Positions 22,950-32,052 of a stretch of DNA of 54,808 bases are shown here, piece after piece. The stretch covers positions 1 to 54,808 of the forward strand of contig JBIQHD010000031.1 in the NCBI GenBank assembly GCA_044508835.1. The letters run 5' to 3'. Within the stretch, counting starts at the first letter, position 1. The number at the start of each line of letters is the position of its first letter. Source of the DNA: JAKFDI01 sp044508835. Lineage in GTDB: Bacteria > Pseudomonadota > Gammaproteobacteria > Burkholderiales > Burkholderiaceae_C. The notes beneath the pieces were generated by a model, which did not search any database, was not told the DNA's origin, and was given only the letters and a program-made list of their open reading frames with translations. Made by a program: the position numbers and the translations under genes.

Positions 22950-23780
22950 TCAGGCTCGGGCATCGAGTGCCGGCCGGTCGCCAGCTGGCGCTCCGCCCCC
23001 GAAGAGCGGCGCCTTCTTCGCGACGAAGCGGCGCACCGCCTCGCGGTGGTAGTCGCTGGTCATCGCCAGCGCCTGGCCTGCCGCCTCGAGGTCCAGCAGC
23101 GTGGAGAGGTCGCTCTCCGAGGCGCGGTTCAGCGCGTTCTTCGCGAGGGAGACCGCCAGCGGCGAGGCGCCGCGCCAGGAGGCGGCGAGGGCGAGCGCGC
23201 GGGGCAGCAGCTCGTCGCTCGGCCGCACCTCGAGCGCGAGGCCGAGCCGCAGCGCCTCGGCGGCGCCGATCTCGCGTGCGGAGAAGACCAGCTCCTTCGC
23301 GCGCTGCGGGCCGACGAGGCGGGGCAGCGTGTACAGCGCGCCGCAGTCCGGGATCAGGCCCACCCGGCCGAACACCATCGACAGCCGCGCGCGCTCGGCG
23401 AGCAGCACGACGTCGGCCAGCAGCGCCAGGCTGAAGCCCGCGCCGAAGGCGACGCCGTCCACGGCGGCGATCACGGGGCGCTCGACCTGGTGCAGCGCCT
23501 GCGTCAGCCGCCGGTAGCGGCCCATTGCCGCGCGGGCCGATGCCGGGGTGCGGGGTCCGGCCTCGCTCATGCCGCGCACGTCGCCGCCGGCGCAGAAGTT
23601 GCCGCCGGCGCCGTGCAGCACGAGCGCGCGCACGTCGGCGTCGCCGTCGATCGCCTGCAGCGCGTCGACCAACTCGTCGGCCATGCGCGCATCGATCGCG
23701 TTGAGCGCTTCGGGCCGGTTCAGGGTCACGCGGGCGACGCCGTCGTCGACCGCGAGCTGCAGCGTCCGGTAGTTCGCCAT
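22950..23780 (-). CDS. Enoyl-CoA hydratase/isomerase family protein
   Basis: A 276-residue crotonase-fold protein started at ATG 23780 (MANYRTLQLAVDDGVARVTL), six bases after AGGAG; a GTG three bases upstream is too close to that site. The oxyanion-hole segments are GAGGNFCAGGDVRGM (about 57-71) and VDGVAFGAGFSLALLADVVL (about 108-127). The usual second glutamate of hydratases seems replaced (VGLIPDCGALYTL has D), so isomerase or other crotonase chemistry is possible. It is the last gene of the cluster read from 28141. Confidence 0.9.
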   Translation of the reverse strand: MANYRTLQLAVDDGVARVTLNRPEALNAIDARMADELVDALQAIDGDADVRALVLHGAGGNFCAGGDVRGMSEAGPRTPASARAAMGRYRRLTQALHQVERPVIAAVDGVAFGAGFSLALLADVVLLAERARLSMVFGRVGLIPDCGALYTLPRLVGPQRAKELVFSAREIGAAEALRLGLALEVRPSDELLPRALALAASWRGASPLAVSLAKNALNRASESDLSTLLDLEAAGQALAMTSDYHREAVRRFVAKKAPLFGGGAPAGDRPALDARA

Positions 23781-23817
23781 CACGTTCTCCTGCGCGGGTC
23801 GGGCGTGCCGCGGCGCG

Positions 23818-25047
23818 TCAGACGACGGCTCTCTCGCGCAGCCCGGCGATCGCGGCGGCGTCGAGGCCCAGCAGCTCGCGCAGCACCTCGTCGGTGTGCT
23901 GGCCCAGCACCGGCGGGGCCATCGGCGGGCGGTCGGCCACGCCGGCGAAGCGGATCGGGCTGCCGAAGAACTTCACCGGCCCGGCCTGCGCATGCTCGGC
24001 GGTGATCGTGAGGCCGCGGTGCCGCACCTGCGGGTCGGCGAAGACCTCGGGGTAGGTGTTCACCGGGCCGCTGGGGATGCCCGCCGCGCCCAGCGCCGCC
24101 AGCAGGTCGTTGGAGGGCCACTGCGCCGTCAGCGCGCCGAAGGTGGCGGCGAGCTCGCGGCGGTGCTGCAGGCGCCGCGCGTTGCTGGAGAAGCGCTCGT
24201 CGTCGGCCAGTTCGGGGTGCTTCAGCACCCGGCAGAACGTGCGGTACTGGTCCTCGCTGCCGCAGATCACGATGATGCTGCGGTCGGCGCAGGCGAAGGC
24301 CTGCGAGGGCAGCCCGCCGTTGCCTTCGGTGCCGCGGCGCGGCGGCACGGTGTGGGTGGCGAGGTAGGTGGCGAGCGAATGCGTCTGCGCGGCGATGGTG
24401 CTGTCCAGCAGCGCGATGTCGATGTGCGCGCCTTCGCCGGAATGCGTGTCGCGCTCGTACAGCGCCGCCAGGATGCCGGCGGTGGCGAACTGGCCGGCCA
24501 TGAAGTCCGCGAGGCTCGGCCCCGTCTTCATCGGTCCGCCGCCGGGCACGCCGTCGGGCAGGCCGGTCACGCTCATCAGCCCGCTCATCGCCTGGAACAC
24601 GGTGTCGTAGCCGGGCAGGCTGCTTGCGGGGCCGGTCTGGCCGAAGCCCGTCACCGAGCAGTAGACGAGGCGCGGGTTGACGCGGCGCATCGCCTCGTAG
24701 TCGAGCCCGTAGCGCTTGAGGTCGCCGACCTTGTAGTTCTCGATCAGCACGTCGCTGCGCTCGGCCAGGCGCCGCACCAGGTCCTGGCCCTCGGGGCGCG
24801 ACAGGTCGATGGTCACCGAGCGCTTGTTGCGGTTGGCGCTGAGGTACATCGGCGACTCGCGCGTGTCCCGCCCTTCGCGGTCCTTGAGGAAGGGCGGGCC
24901 CCAGCGGCGGGCCTCGTCGCCGCGGCCGGGGCGCTCGACCTTGATCACCTCGGCGCCGAGGTCGCCCAGCGACTGCGCCGCCAGCGGCGCGGCGAGGATG
25001 CGGCTCAGGTCCAGCACCCGGATGCCGGTGAGCGGCAGGCGTTTCAT
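23818..25047 (-). CDS. Class III (CaiB/BaiF family) CoA-transferase
   Basis: A 409-residue protein beginning MKRLPLTGIRVLDLSRILAA. The family features are AAQSLGDLGAEVIKVERPGRGDE (about 21-43), NRNKRSVTIDLSRPEGQDLV, and the GPSLADFMAGQFATAGILAA segment with the aspartate expected to form the acyl-anhydride (about residue 170-175). These enzymes move CoA from one carboxylate to another. It overlaps the preceding acyl-CoA dehydrogenase in ATGA, so it probably activates the substrate that the dehydrogenase pair oxidises. Confidence 0.93.
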   Translation of the reverse strand: MKRLPLTGIRVLDLSRILAAPLAAQSLGDLGAEVIKVERPGRGDEARRWGPPFLKDREGRDTRESPMYLSANRNKRSVTIDLSRPEGQDLVRRLAERSDVLIENYKVGDLKRYGLDYEAMRRVNPRLVYCSVTGFGQTGPASSLPGYDTVFQAMSGLMSVTGLPDGVPGGGPMKTGPSLADFMAGQFATAGILAALYERDTHSGEGAHIDIALLDSTIAAQTHSLATYLATHTVPPRRGTEGNGGLPSQAFACADRSIIVICGSEDQYRTFCRVLKHPELADDERFSSNARRLQHRRELAATFGALTAQWPSNDLLAALGAAGIPSGPVNTYPEVFADPQVRHRGLTITAEHAQAGPVKFFGSPIRFAGVADRPPMAPPVLGQHTDEVLRELLGLDAAAIAGLRERAVV

Positions 25048-25979
25048 GGATGTCCTTCGTGGGGGCCGGCCGGCCAGGCGGCCTCGGCGGCGGCGATGAA
25101 GTGGCGGTTGGCGCCGCCGAGCTCCGCGCGCAGGTGCTTGGCGCGGTAGGTCCAGCGGTGCAGCGGGTGTTCCAGCGTCAGGCCCATCGCGCCCATGAAC
25201 TGGTGCAGGTCGTAGCTCACGCGCGTGGCGATGCGCTGCGCCTGCGCGACGGCCAGGCGCGCGTCGAGCGCCGTGCCGGTGCCGGCCGCCTTCAGCGCCA
25301 GCCAGCGCGCGCCCTCGATCAGCACGGCGCATTCGGCCAGCCGGTGCTGCACCGCCTGGAAGCTGCCCAGCGGGCGGCCGAACTGGCGGCGCTCCTTCAC
25401 GTGTTCCAGCACCGCGGCGTGGCCGGCGGCCAGGCAGCCGGCGATCTCCGCGGCGATGGTCACGCGCCAGCGTTCGCGCACGGCGGCGGGGTCGGCGTCA
25501 TGCCGCGTCCAGGTCAGCGACGCCGGCTCGCGCAAGACGCCCATCGGGTAGGCGAACAGCGTGTCGGTGGCCTGCACCGCCTCCGGCGCCAGCGGCGCGG
25601 TGTGCACCGCGTCGTCGCCGAGGCGCACGAGCGTGCGCGCCACCGGCAGGAAGCGCGTGGGCGCCGCTTCCGCGCCCGCCTGCACCACGGCGAACGGCCC
25701 CGGCAGGGCCGCGCCCAGCATCGGCGCGAGCAGGGCCGACGCGGCGGCCTCGGCCGCGAGCGGCAGCCGCGCCAGCGCCATCACCACGGCGGCCGCGGCC
25801 ACCGGGCCGAGCTCGTCGATGGCTGCGGCCTCGAAGAAGCCGCCGTCGATCAGGTCGCGTTCGAGTGCCGCCGAGTACTCGCAGCGCTCGGGCCGCGCCG
25901 GCGCCTGGCGGTGGCGCGCCGCCACCTTCTCCACGGCATCGAGCAGCGCCTGCTGGTCGGCGTTGAAGTCGAGGTTCAT
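25044..25979 (-). CDS. Acyl-CoA dehydrogenase, small-subunit type
   Basis: A 311-residue protein starting MNLDFNADQQALLDAVEKVA. It is shorter than a full dehydrogenase and the middle beta-domain is reduced, but the C-terminal helical domain is clear (HVKERRQFGRPLGSFQAVQH, about 213-232). This pattern resembles the small partner of heteromeric dehydrogenases such as PimD or steroid FadE pairs. It overlaps both neighbours in ATGA, and the large subunit is directly upstream. An FAD flavoenzyme of two unlike subunits is the likely product. Confidence 0.9.
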   Translation of the reverse strand: MNLDFNADQQALLDAVEKVAARHRQAPARPERCEYSAALERDLIDGGFFEAAAIDELGPVAAAAVVMALARLPLAAEAAASALLAPMLGAALPGPFAVVQAGAEAAPTRFLPVARTLVRLGDDAVHTAPLAPEAVQATDTLFAYPMGVLREPASLTWTRHDADPAAVRERWRVTIAAEIAGCLAAGHAAVLEHVKERRQFGRPLGSFQAVQHRLAECAVLIEGARWLALKAAGTGTALDARLAVAQAQRIATRVSYDLHQFMGAMGLTLEHPLHRWTYRAKHLRAELGGANRHFIAAAEAAWPAGPHEGHP

Positions 25980-27127
25980 GCGCGTGCCTCCCGCGGCAGC
26001 TGCAGTGCTTCGGAGGCGACGAGGTTGAGCTGGATCTCGGCCGCGCCCGAGGCGATGCCGGCGGTGATCGCGCGCTCGTGGTGCTGCATGAAGAGCGGGT
26101 GCGTGGCGCCGGCGAAGGCGTCGCCGAGCTCGTCCAGGCCGAAGTCGGCCACCGCGTTCTCGGCCGCCACCACGGCCACGCGCGCGAGGTTGGCGTCGGC
26201 GCTCGGCGGCAGGCCGCGCGCGCGCTGGTCGACCACGCGGTAGACGAGCTGGCGCGCCGCCTCGCAGGCCGCCAGCGCCTGGCCGGCGCGCGCCTTCACG
26301 AGTGGATCGTCGAAGTGGCCGCGCGATCGCAGCTCGGCCACCATGCGGTCGAGCACGCGCCGCGCGAAGGCATAGCGCGCGATGCCCACGCGTTCCAGCG
26401 ACAGCGCATAGCGGATGATGGGCCAGGCCTGCACGTCGGCGCCCAGGCGCGCCGAGGCGGGCACCACCACGTCGGTGAAGAACACCTCGTGGATGTCGCC
26501 CTCGCCGACGAGCGACGGGATGGCACGCACCACGATGCCCGGCGTGTCCATCGGCACGAGGAAGATGCCGATGCCGCTCTTGCCCGGCCCGCCGGTGCGG
26601 GCGAGCAGGAAGCAGTGCCGCGCCAGCCCCGCGTACGAGGTCCACACCTTGCTGCCGTTGATGACGTACGCGTCGCCGCGCGGCTCGGCCTGCGTGCGCA
26701 GCGCCGCCAGGTCCGAGCCGGCCGAGGGTTCGGAGAAGCCCTGGCACCAGATCGCGCGGCCGGCCGCCATGTCGGGCAGGAAGCGATCCTTCTGCGCGGG
26801 CGTGCCGAAGCGCATGATCGTCGGCCCGATGTAGTTGACGTTCATGTACTGCGCGCCGCGCGGCTCGCCCGCGGCCCACAGCTCCTCGCCGAGGATGAAG
26901 TGCTCCCAGGGCGGCGCGTCGCGGCCGCCCCATTCGCGCGGCCAGTGCGGCACCAGCAGGCCCGCGGCGGCGAGCTTGGGGCAGAACTCGAGCGAGAAGG
27001 CCGTCTGCTCCGGCGAGGCCGGGCCGTGGCGGGTGACCGCCTCCCAGTCGCTCGGCAGCTCGCGGCGCAGCAGGGCGCGCAGCCGCTCGCGCAGCGCGGC
27101 CTCCTGCGCCGACCAGGCGAAGTCCAT
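25976..27127 (-). CDS. Acyl-CoA dehydrogenase, large-subunit type
   Basis: A 383-residue protein starting MDFAWSAQEAALRERLRALL. The family segments are WCQGFSEPSAGSDLAALRTQ (about 126-145, flavin and substrate site) and NGSKVWTSYAG (about 157-167). It should oxidise an acyl-CoA to the enoyl-CoA and pass electrons to ETF. The neighbour encodes the small partner; together they resemble PimC/PimD-type pairs. It follows the Bug binding protein gene by 12 bases. Confidence 0.92.
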   Translation of the reverse strand: MDFAWSAQEAALRERLRALLRRELPSDWEAVTRHGPASPEQTAFSLEFCPKLAAAGLLVPHWPREWGGRDAPPWEHFILGEELWAAGEPRGAQYMNVNYIGPTIMRFGTPAQKDRFLPDMAAGRAIWCQGFSEPSAGSDLAALRTQAEPRGDAYVINGSKVWTSYAGLARHCFLLARTGGPGKSGIGIFLVPMDTPGIVVRAIPSLVGEGDIHEVFFTDVVVPASARLGADVQAWPIIRYALSLERVGIARYAFARRVLDRMVAELRSRGHFDDPLVKARAGQALAACEAARQLVYRVVDQRARGLPPSADANLARVAVVAAENAVADFGLDELGDAFAGATHPLFMQHHERAITAGIASGAAEIQLNLVASEALQLPREARA

Positions 27128-27139
27128 GCGCGTGCCTGC

Positions 27140-28141
27140 CTACTTGGGCGTGTAGCCGATCTTCCTGGCGGCCTTGGCCCACCACGCCTGCTCGCCGGCG
27201 ATCTGGTCGTGGTGGCCCTTCGGCGGCCCGCCGGTGGGCGACATCGCGGCGTCGACCAGGCGCTGGCGCACGTCGGGCTGCTTGAGCACCTCGTTGAAGG
27301 CGGCGTTGAGCCGGTCCACGGCGGCGGCCGGCGTGCCCTTGGGCACCCAGGCGCCGAAGGAGACGGCGAACTGCAGGTCGCCGTAGCCCAGCTCGGCGAG
27401 CGTGGGCACGTCGGGCAGCACCGGCGTGCGCTCCTGGCCGCCGTGCGCCAGGGCGCGCAGCCGGCCGTCCTTGATCATCGGCAGGTACTGCAGCGGCGTG
27501 TCGAGCGCGAGGTGGATGTCGCCCGAGAGCATCGCCGTGATGGCCTCGCCCGAGCCCTTGTAGGGCACGCCCACGGCCGAGAAGCCGGTGCGCTCGCGCA
27601 GCATCTCGGTGGCGAGCACCACGCTGCCCGCGGTGTACGAGTAGTTGACCTGGCCCTTCTGCGCCTTGGCCCACTCGATGAATTCCGGCAGCGTCCTGGC
27701 CGGCACCTTCGAGCTCACCATGAGGGTCATGCCGCCGCGGGCGATTGGCATCAGCGGGTCGAGGCGGCCGAGCAGGTCGAACTTCAGGTCCTTGATGAGC
27801 ACCGGCGTCATGCTGCCGCCGCCGACGAAGAGCACGGTGTGGCCGTCGGCCGCGCTGTTGGCCACCATCTCGGCGCCGATCACGCCGGCCGCGCCGGGCT
27901 TGTTCTCGACGTAGACCTGCTGCTTGAGGATGCCGCTCAGCCGCTCGGCGAAGACGCGCGCCATCAGGTCGTTCGAGCCGCCGGCGCCGTAGGGCACGAC
28001 GACGCGCACCGGCTTGCTCGGGAAGGCGTCCTGCGCCAGCGCCGGCGCCCCCGCCAGCGCGCCGCACGCCAGCAGCCAGCCGCCGGCCTGCGTCATCCAG
28101 TGGCGGCGCGTGAGCGCCCGGGTCTCGTGTGTTGCCTGCAT
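27140..28141 (-). CDS. Bug/TctC-family periplasmic carboxylate-binding protein
   Basis: A 333-residue exported protein when started at ATG 28141 (MQATHETRALTRRHWMTQAG). A signal peptide with two arginines ends near APALAQ (about residue 38). The mature part shows PSKPVRVVVPYGAGGSNDLM and VENKPGAAGVIGAEMVA, the Bug signatures. Such proteins bind small carboxylates for tripartite tricarboxylate transporters. No TctA/TctB genes are in the window. As first gene of the cluster it probably captures the compound degraded by the downstream enzymes. Confidence 0.92.
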   Translation of the reverse strand: MQATHETRALTRRHWMTQAGGWLLACGALAGAPALAQDAFPSKPVRVVVPYGAGGSNDLMARVFAERLSGILKQQVYVENKPGAAGVIGAEMVANSAADGHTVLFVGGGSMTPVLIKDLKFDLLGRLDPLMPIARGGMTLMVSSKVPARTLPEFIEWAKAQKGQVNYSYTAGSVVLATEMLRERTGFSAVGVPYKGSGEAITAMLSGDIHLALDTPLQYLPMIKDGRLRALAHGGQERTPVLPDVPTLAELGYGDLQFAVSFGAWVPKGTPAAAVDRLNAAFNEVLKQPDVRQRLVDAAMSPTGGPPKGHHDQIAGEQAWWAKAARKIGYTPK

Positions 28142-28156
28142 GCGTGTGTCTCCAGA

Positions 28157-28174
28157 TGTCCATCTGATGGAACA
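28157..28174. promoter_or_regulatory. Candidate IclR operator between the Bug gene and the regulator
   Basis: TGTCCATCTGATGGAACA contains a perfect 13-bp palindrome (TCCATC-T-GATGGA) with TGT and ACA outer ends. It lies 16 bases upstream of the Bug start codon, in the 151-bp divergent region. Placement over the Bug promoter and leader suggests repression by the neighbouring IclR protein. Confidence 0.5.
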
Positions 28175-28292
28175 AACCCGCCGCTGCCGGCGGAGCCGCC
28201 GGGTGCGTGACTGCCCCGACGGGAAGCCCACAGTCTCGGGTGAACGGCGCTGCCGCCCAAGCGGGGAAATCAGCCCCGCCGCGTTCCGTAAC

Positions 28293-29105
28293 ATGGACGG
28301 CATGGCTCAGAAGAAACCCGAAGGGGCATCCGACGAAAGGCCCGACGGCACGCAGGCGCTGCGCCGCGCCGCCGGCCTGCTGCGCGCCATCGCCCAGGCC
28401 GGCGCGGGCGGCGCCTCGCTCGCCGGCATCGCGCAGCGCGTCGGCCTGCCGCGGTCCACGGCGCACCGCATCCTCAAGTGCCTGCAGGACGAAGGCCTGG
28501 TCGACCGCGCGCCCGACGGCCGGCACTACTGCATGGGGCCGCTCATCCACGAGCTGAGCCTCACGCCGATCTCCAGCGCGACCGACGTGCTGCACTGGCG
28601 CCCGGCCGTCGAGGCGGTGGCGCGGCGCACCGGCGTCACCGCCTACCTGATGCGCCGCAGCGGCGTGGAGGCGGTGTGCCTGCTGAAGGTCGACGGCAGC
28701 GGCGTCGTGCGCTTCGTGCCGGTGGACGTGGGCCAGCGGCGGCTGCTCGGCGTGGGCGCCGGGGCGACGGCGCTGCTCGCGGCGCTGGCGCCGGCGCGCA
28801 CCGAAGAGGTCATCCGCACCATCGCGCCGGGCCTGGCGCGCTACCCGCGCATCGACGAGGGCAGCCTGCGCGCCGCGGTGGCGCTGACGCGGCGCACCGG
28901 CTTCGCCATCAGCCAGGGCACGGTGGTTGACGACGGCTTCGGCATGGGCGCCATCGTGCCCGAGCCCGGCGGCACGCCGCGGCTGTCGGTGAGCATCGCG
29001 GCGCATGCGACCACGGTCACGGAGTCGCGCATCGCGGCGTGGAAGAAGGTGATGGTCGAGGAGATCGCAGCGGGCGGCTCGCCCGACGCCGCCGAGGAGC
29101 GCTGA
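28293..29105 (+). CDS. IclR-family transcriptional regulator
   Basis: Starting at ATG 28293 gives 270 residues; ATG 28302 is an alternative and neither has a strong ribosome binding site. The winged helix covers about residues 18-80 (LAGIAQRVGLPRSTAHRILK), and the effector-binding GAF-like domain covers the rest (TGFAISQGTVVDDGFGMGAI). It is divergent from the acyl-CoA cluster and is likely to control it in response to a carboxylate. Confidence 0.9.
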   Translation: MDGMAQKKPEGASDERPDGTQALRRAAGLLRAIAQAGAGGASLAGIAQRVGLPRSTAHRILKCLQDEGLVDRAPDGRHYCMGPLIHELSLTPISSATDVLHWRPAVEAVARRTGVTAYLMRRSGVEAVCLLKVDGSGVVRFVPVDVGQRRLLGVGAGATALLAALAPARTEEVIRTIAPGLARYPRIDEGSLRAAVALTRRTGFAISQGTVVDDGFGMGAIVPEPGGTPRLSVSIAAHATTVTESRIAAWKKVMVEEIAAGGSPDAAEER

Positions 29106-29133
29106 GCCCCCGCCGCCGGCCGACAATCGCCGC

Positions 29134-30123
29134 ATGCCGCTGACCCGATTCACCCTGCGCCAGATCGAGGCCTTCGTGACGGTCGCGGACCAGTGCAGCT
29201 TCAGCGCGGCGGCCGGCCGGCTCGGGCTCACGGCCCAGGCGGTGAGCCAGCTCGTCGCGGAGCTGGAGAACGTGCTGGGCTTCCGCCTGTTCGACCGCAC
29301 GACCCGCCGGGTCACGCTGTCCAGCGCCGGGCGCGACTTCCTCGCCTCGGCGCAGAGCGTGATCCGCTACGTGCGCGCGGCCGAGAGCGCGGCCGACGAC
29401 GTGCGCAACCGGGCGGCCGGCGTCGTGCGCGTCGGCGCGCCGCTGGTGCTGGCCGCCACGGCCATCCCGGCGGCGATCCGGGCCTACCAGCAGGCGCGCC
29501 CGCGCGTCGTGGTGCGGGTGCGCGACGTCGCGGTCGACGGGCTGGTCGACGCGGTGGCCGCCGGCGACGTCGACCTGGCCGTGGGCCCGGACCGGGCCAC
29601 GTCGCCCGACGTGCTGCGCCACGACCTGTTCGACAGCCCCTGGGTGCTCTGGTGCGCCGGGACGCACCCGCTGGCCGGCAGGCGCACGGTGCGCTGGTCC
29701 GACCTGCGGCAGGTGCCGCTCGTCGCCGCGGGGCGCGACCATGAGCTCAGCGTCGACCAGATGCGCCTGAGCGCGCCGGACGATTCGCGCATCGCGCCGG
29801 TCGACGTGGTCGACAACATCACCAGCGCGCTCGGCCTCGCGGCCCAGGGGCTCGTCGCCACGCTCGCGCCGGGCTACATCGGCGTGCTCGCCGAGCCGTT
29901 CGGCCTGCGGATGAAGCGCGTGGTCGGCCCCGAGACGCTGCGCAAGGTGTGCCTCTACACGCCGCGGTTGCGGGCGCTGTCGCCCGCCGGCGAGAGCTTC
30001 GCCGAGAGCCTGCGCACCTGGCTGCCGTCGTGGGCCGGCGCCCGCCAGGACGCGCCTAGGACGACACGGGCCGCGCCGCGCAGGCGGCGAGATGCGCCGC
30101 CAGGCGTGCCGCCGCCGGCGTGA
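29134..30123 (+). CDS. LysR-family transcriptional regulator
   Basis: A 329-residue protein starting MPLTRFTLRQIEAFVTVADQ. The helix-turn-helix is SFSAAAGRLGLTAQAVSQLV (about residues 21-40), followed by the periplasmic-binding-protein-like domain. The C-terminus after about residue 300 is Arg/Pro-rich and overlaps the end of the opposite LysR gene by 68 bp. It follows the IclR gene by 28 bases in the same direction. Its target is not evident. Confidence 0.9.
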   Translation: MPLTRFTLRQIEAFVTVADQCSFSAAAGRLGLTAQAVSQLVAELENVLGFRLFDRTTRRVTLSSAGRDFLASAQSVIRYVRAAESAADDVRNRAAGVVRVGAPLVLAATAIPAAIRAYQQARPRVVVRVRDVAVDGLVDAVAAGDVDLAVGPDRATSPDVLRHDLFDSPWVLWCAGTHPLAGRRTVRWSDLRQVPLVAAGRDHELSVDQMRLSAPDDSRIAPVDVVDNITSALGLAAQGLVATLAPGYIGVLAEPFGLRMKRVVGPETLRKVCLYTPRLRALSPAGESFAESLRTWLPSWAGARQDAPRTTRAAPRRRRDAPPGVPPPA

Positions 30124-30967
30124 GCGCCTGCGGGTCGCGGCAGCAGATGGCGAAGCGGCGCCGGGCCCAGGGCTCGGCCAGCGCGATGCCGGCGATGCCG
30201 GGATCCGCGGCCCGCTCCACCACGAGCCGCGGGATCACCGCGACGGCCAGGCCCGCCGCCACCACGCGCAGCGAGGCGTCGAAGTTGGACACGATGACGC
30301 GGTAGTTCAGGCGCCCGCCCGCCCGCGCCGCGGCGCGCCCGAGCATGGTGTGCACCGCGGTGGCCGGCGGCAGCCCGACGTGGTCGAACGCGAGCGTGTG
30401 CACCAGGCGCACGCGCCGGCGCCGCGCGAGCGGGTGGCCGCGCGGCACGGCCAGCACCAGCTCGTCCTCGCGGTAGGGCTGGTGGGCGAGGCCGGCGAAG
30501 TCGACCATGTCCCAGCACACGCCGATGGAGGCCGAGCCCTCGCGCACGCTGCGCACGATGTCGCGCGAGATGCGCTCCTCGATGTCGATGCGGATCTCGC
30601 CGTGGCCGGGCCGGGCCATGAAGGCGGCCAGGTCGTCGAGCAGCGTCTCGGCGATCGCCGACGCGCTGGCCACCAGCCGCACCTGCCCCTTGATGCCGCC
30701 GGCGAAGGCGGCCACGTCCGACTGCAGGCGGTCGAGCGTGAACAGCAGCGTGCGCGTGTGCTCCAGCAGGGCCTGGCCGGCCGGCGTGACCTGCACGCCG
30801 CGGCGCCCGCGCACCAGCAGCGGCACGCCGAGGCGGGCCTCGAGCTGCGCGATGCGCTTGCTGATCGCCGAGGGCTCGATGTGCTCCTGCGCCGCCGCCT
30901 GCTTGATGTTGCCGGCATCGCAGACGGCGGCGAAGAGCCGCAGCGACTTGGGGTCGACGTCGAGCAT
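30056..30967 (-). CDS. LysR-family transcriptional regulator, divergent from the HMG-CoA-lyase gene
   Basis: Starting at ATG 30967 (MLDVDPKSLRLFAAVCDAGN) gives 303 residues with GGAAT about seven bases upstream; an upstream ATG at 31003 is possible. The helix-turn-helix reads NIKQAAAQEHIEPSAISKRI. It is divergent from the lyase and CoA-transferase genes at 31093 and is the natural candidate for their regulator. Confidence 0.9.
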   Translation of the reverse strand: MLDVDPKSLRLFAAVCDAGNIKQAAAQEHIEPSAISKRIAQLEARLGVPLLVRGRRGVQVTPAGQALLEHTRTLLFTLDRLQSDVAAFAGGIKGQVRLVASASAIAETLLDDLAAFMARPGHGEIRIDIEERISRDIVRSVREGSASIGVCWDMVDFAGLAHQPYREDELVLAVPRGHPLARRRRVRLVHTLAFDHVGLPPATAVHTMLGRAAARAGGRLNYRVIVSNFDASLRVVAAGLAVAVIPRLVVERAADPGIAGIALAEPWARRRFAICCRDPQALTPAAARLAAHLAACAARPVSS

Positions 30968-30975
30968 CCGAGGGA

Positions 30976-31040
30976 TTCCGATCCGGAACTTTGATGCTGC
31001 CAATTTACCGCTTTGCCGACGATCAAGGAATCTCTAGATT
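30976..31040. promoter_or_regulatory. Two short palindromes in the LysR-lyase divergent region
   Basis: TTCCG-ATC-CGGAA (30976-30988) lies just before the lysR start, and AATCT-CT-AGATT (31029-31040) lies about 55 bp before the lyase start. Paired short dyads in a divergent region are typical of LysR binding and autoregulation. The assignment is inferred from position only. Confidence 0.4.
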
Positions 31041-31092
31041 TCTCCCGGCCGGCGGCTCGCCCGCGCCGCCCCACGACGGAGACGAAAGACCC

Positions 31093-32052
31093 ATGACGCC
31101 CCTGCCACGCCGCGCAGTGATCCGCGAGGTCGGCCTGCGCGATGGCCTGCAGAGCATCGGCACCCGGGTGCCGACCGAGCGCAAGCGCGAATGGATCCGC
31201 GCGGCCTTCGCCGCCGGCCAGCGCGAGATCGAGGTCGGCTCGTTCGTGCCGGCCCGCCTGCTGCCCCAGCTGGCCGACACCAGCGAGCTGCTCGCCCATG
31301 CCAAGACGATTCCCGGGCTGTTCGCCTCGGTGCTGGTGCCCAACCTGCGCGGCGCCGAGGCGGCGCTCGCCGGCGACGCGGACCTGCTGATCGTGCCGCT
31401 GTCCGCCAGCCATGCCCACAGCCTCGCCAACCTGCGCAAGACGCCGGACGAGGTGGTCGCCGAGGTGCGGCGCATCCGCGCCGCGCGGGACGCCTCGGGG
31501 CGGCGCACGCTCATCGAGGGCGGCGTCGGCACGGCCTTCGGCTGCACGCTGCAGGGCGAGGTGGCGCCGGGCGAGGTGCTGCGCCTCCTGCAGGCACTGC
31601 TGGACGCCGGCGCCGACCGCGTGAGCCTGGCCGACACGGTGGGCTATGCCGACCCGGCGTCCGTCGGCCGGCTGTTCGAGCGTGCGCTGCGGATCGCCGG
31701 CGACCGGTTCTGGTGCGGCCACTTCCACGACACGCGCGGCCTGGCGCTGGCCAACGTGCTCGCGGCGCTGCAGCTGGGCGTGGCGCGCTTCGACGCGTCG
31801 CTCGCCGGCATCGGCGGCTGTCCGCATGCGCCGGGCGCAAGCGGCAACGCCAGCACCGAGGACCTCGCCTTCATGCTGGAGGCGATGGGTGTGTCCACCG
31901 GGCTGGACCTGCCCGCGCTGCTCGCGCTGCGCGCGCGCGTGGCCGGCTGGATCGCCGGCGAGCCGACGCACGGCACGCTCTGGCGCGCGGGCCTGCCGCG
32001 CACCTTCCGCGCCGCGGCGCCCGCCGCCTGCGGGACCGGGAGCCCGCGATGA
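31093..32052 (+). CDS. HMG-CoA lyase-family enzyme
   Basis: A 319-residue TIM-barrel protein starting MTPLPRRAVIREVGLRDGLQ. REVGLRDGLQ (about 11-20) holds the catalytic arginine and metal-binding aspartate. GHFHDTRGLALANV (about 210-223) supplies metal histidines. GGCPHAPGASGNASTED (about 239-255) is the HMGL signature with the catalytic cysteine. HMG-CoA lyase splits HMG-CoA into acetoacetate and acetyl-CoA; relatives split other 3-hydroxyacyl-CoA esters. The ATGA overlap with the CoA-transferase suggests substrate activation by that partner. Confidence 0.92.
   Translation: MTPLPRRAVIREVGLRDGLQSIGTRVPTERKREWIRAAFAAGQREIEVGSFVPARLLPQLADTSELLAHAKTIPGLFASVLVPNLRGAEAALAGDADLLIVPLSASHAHSLANLRKTPDEVVAEVRRIRAARDASGRRTLIEGGVGTAFGCTLQGEVAPGEVLRLLQALLDAGADRVSLADTVGYADPASVGRLFERALRIAGDRFWCGHFHDTRGLALANVLAALQLGVARFDASLAGIGGCPHAPGASGNASTEDLAFMLEAMGVSTGLDLPALLALRARVAGWIAGEPTHGTLWRAGLPRTFRAAAPAACGTGSPR

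Noticed and set aside
25044..29315. A minus-strand open frame of about 1420 codons
   Set aside because: Only the last 311 codons form the small acyl-CoA dehydrogenase. The rest overlaps well-supported genes in other frames and has Arg/Ala-rich shadow composition.
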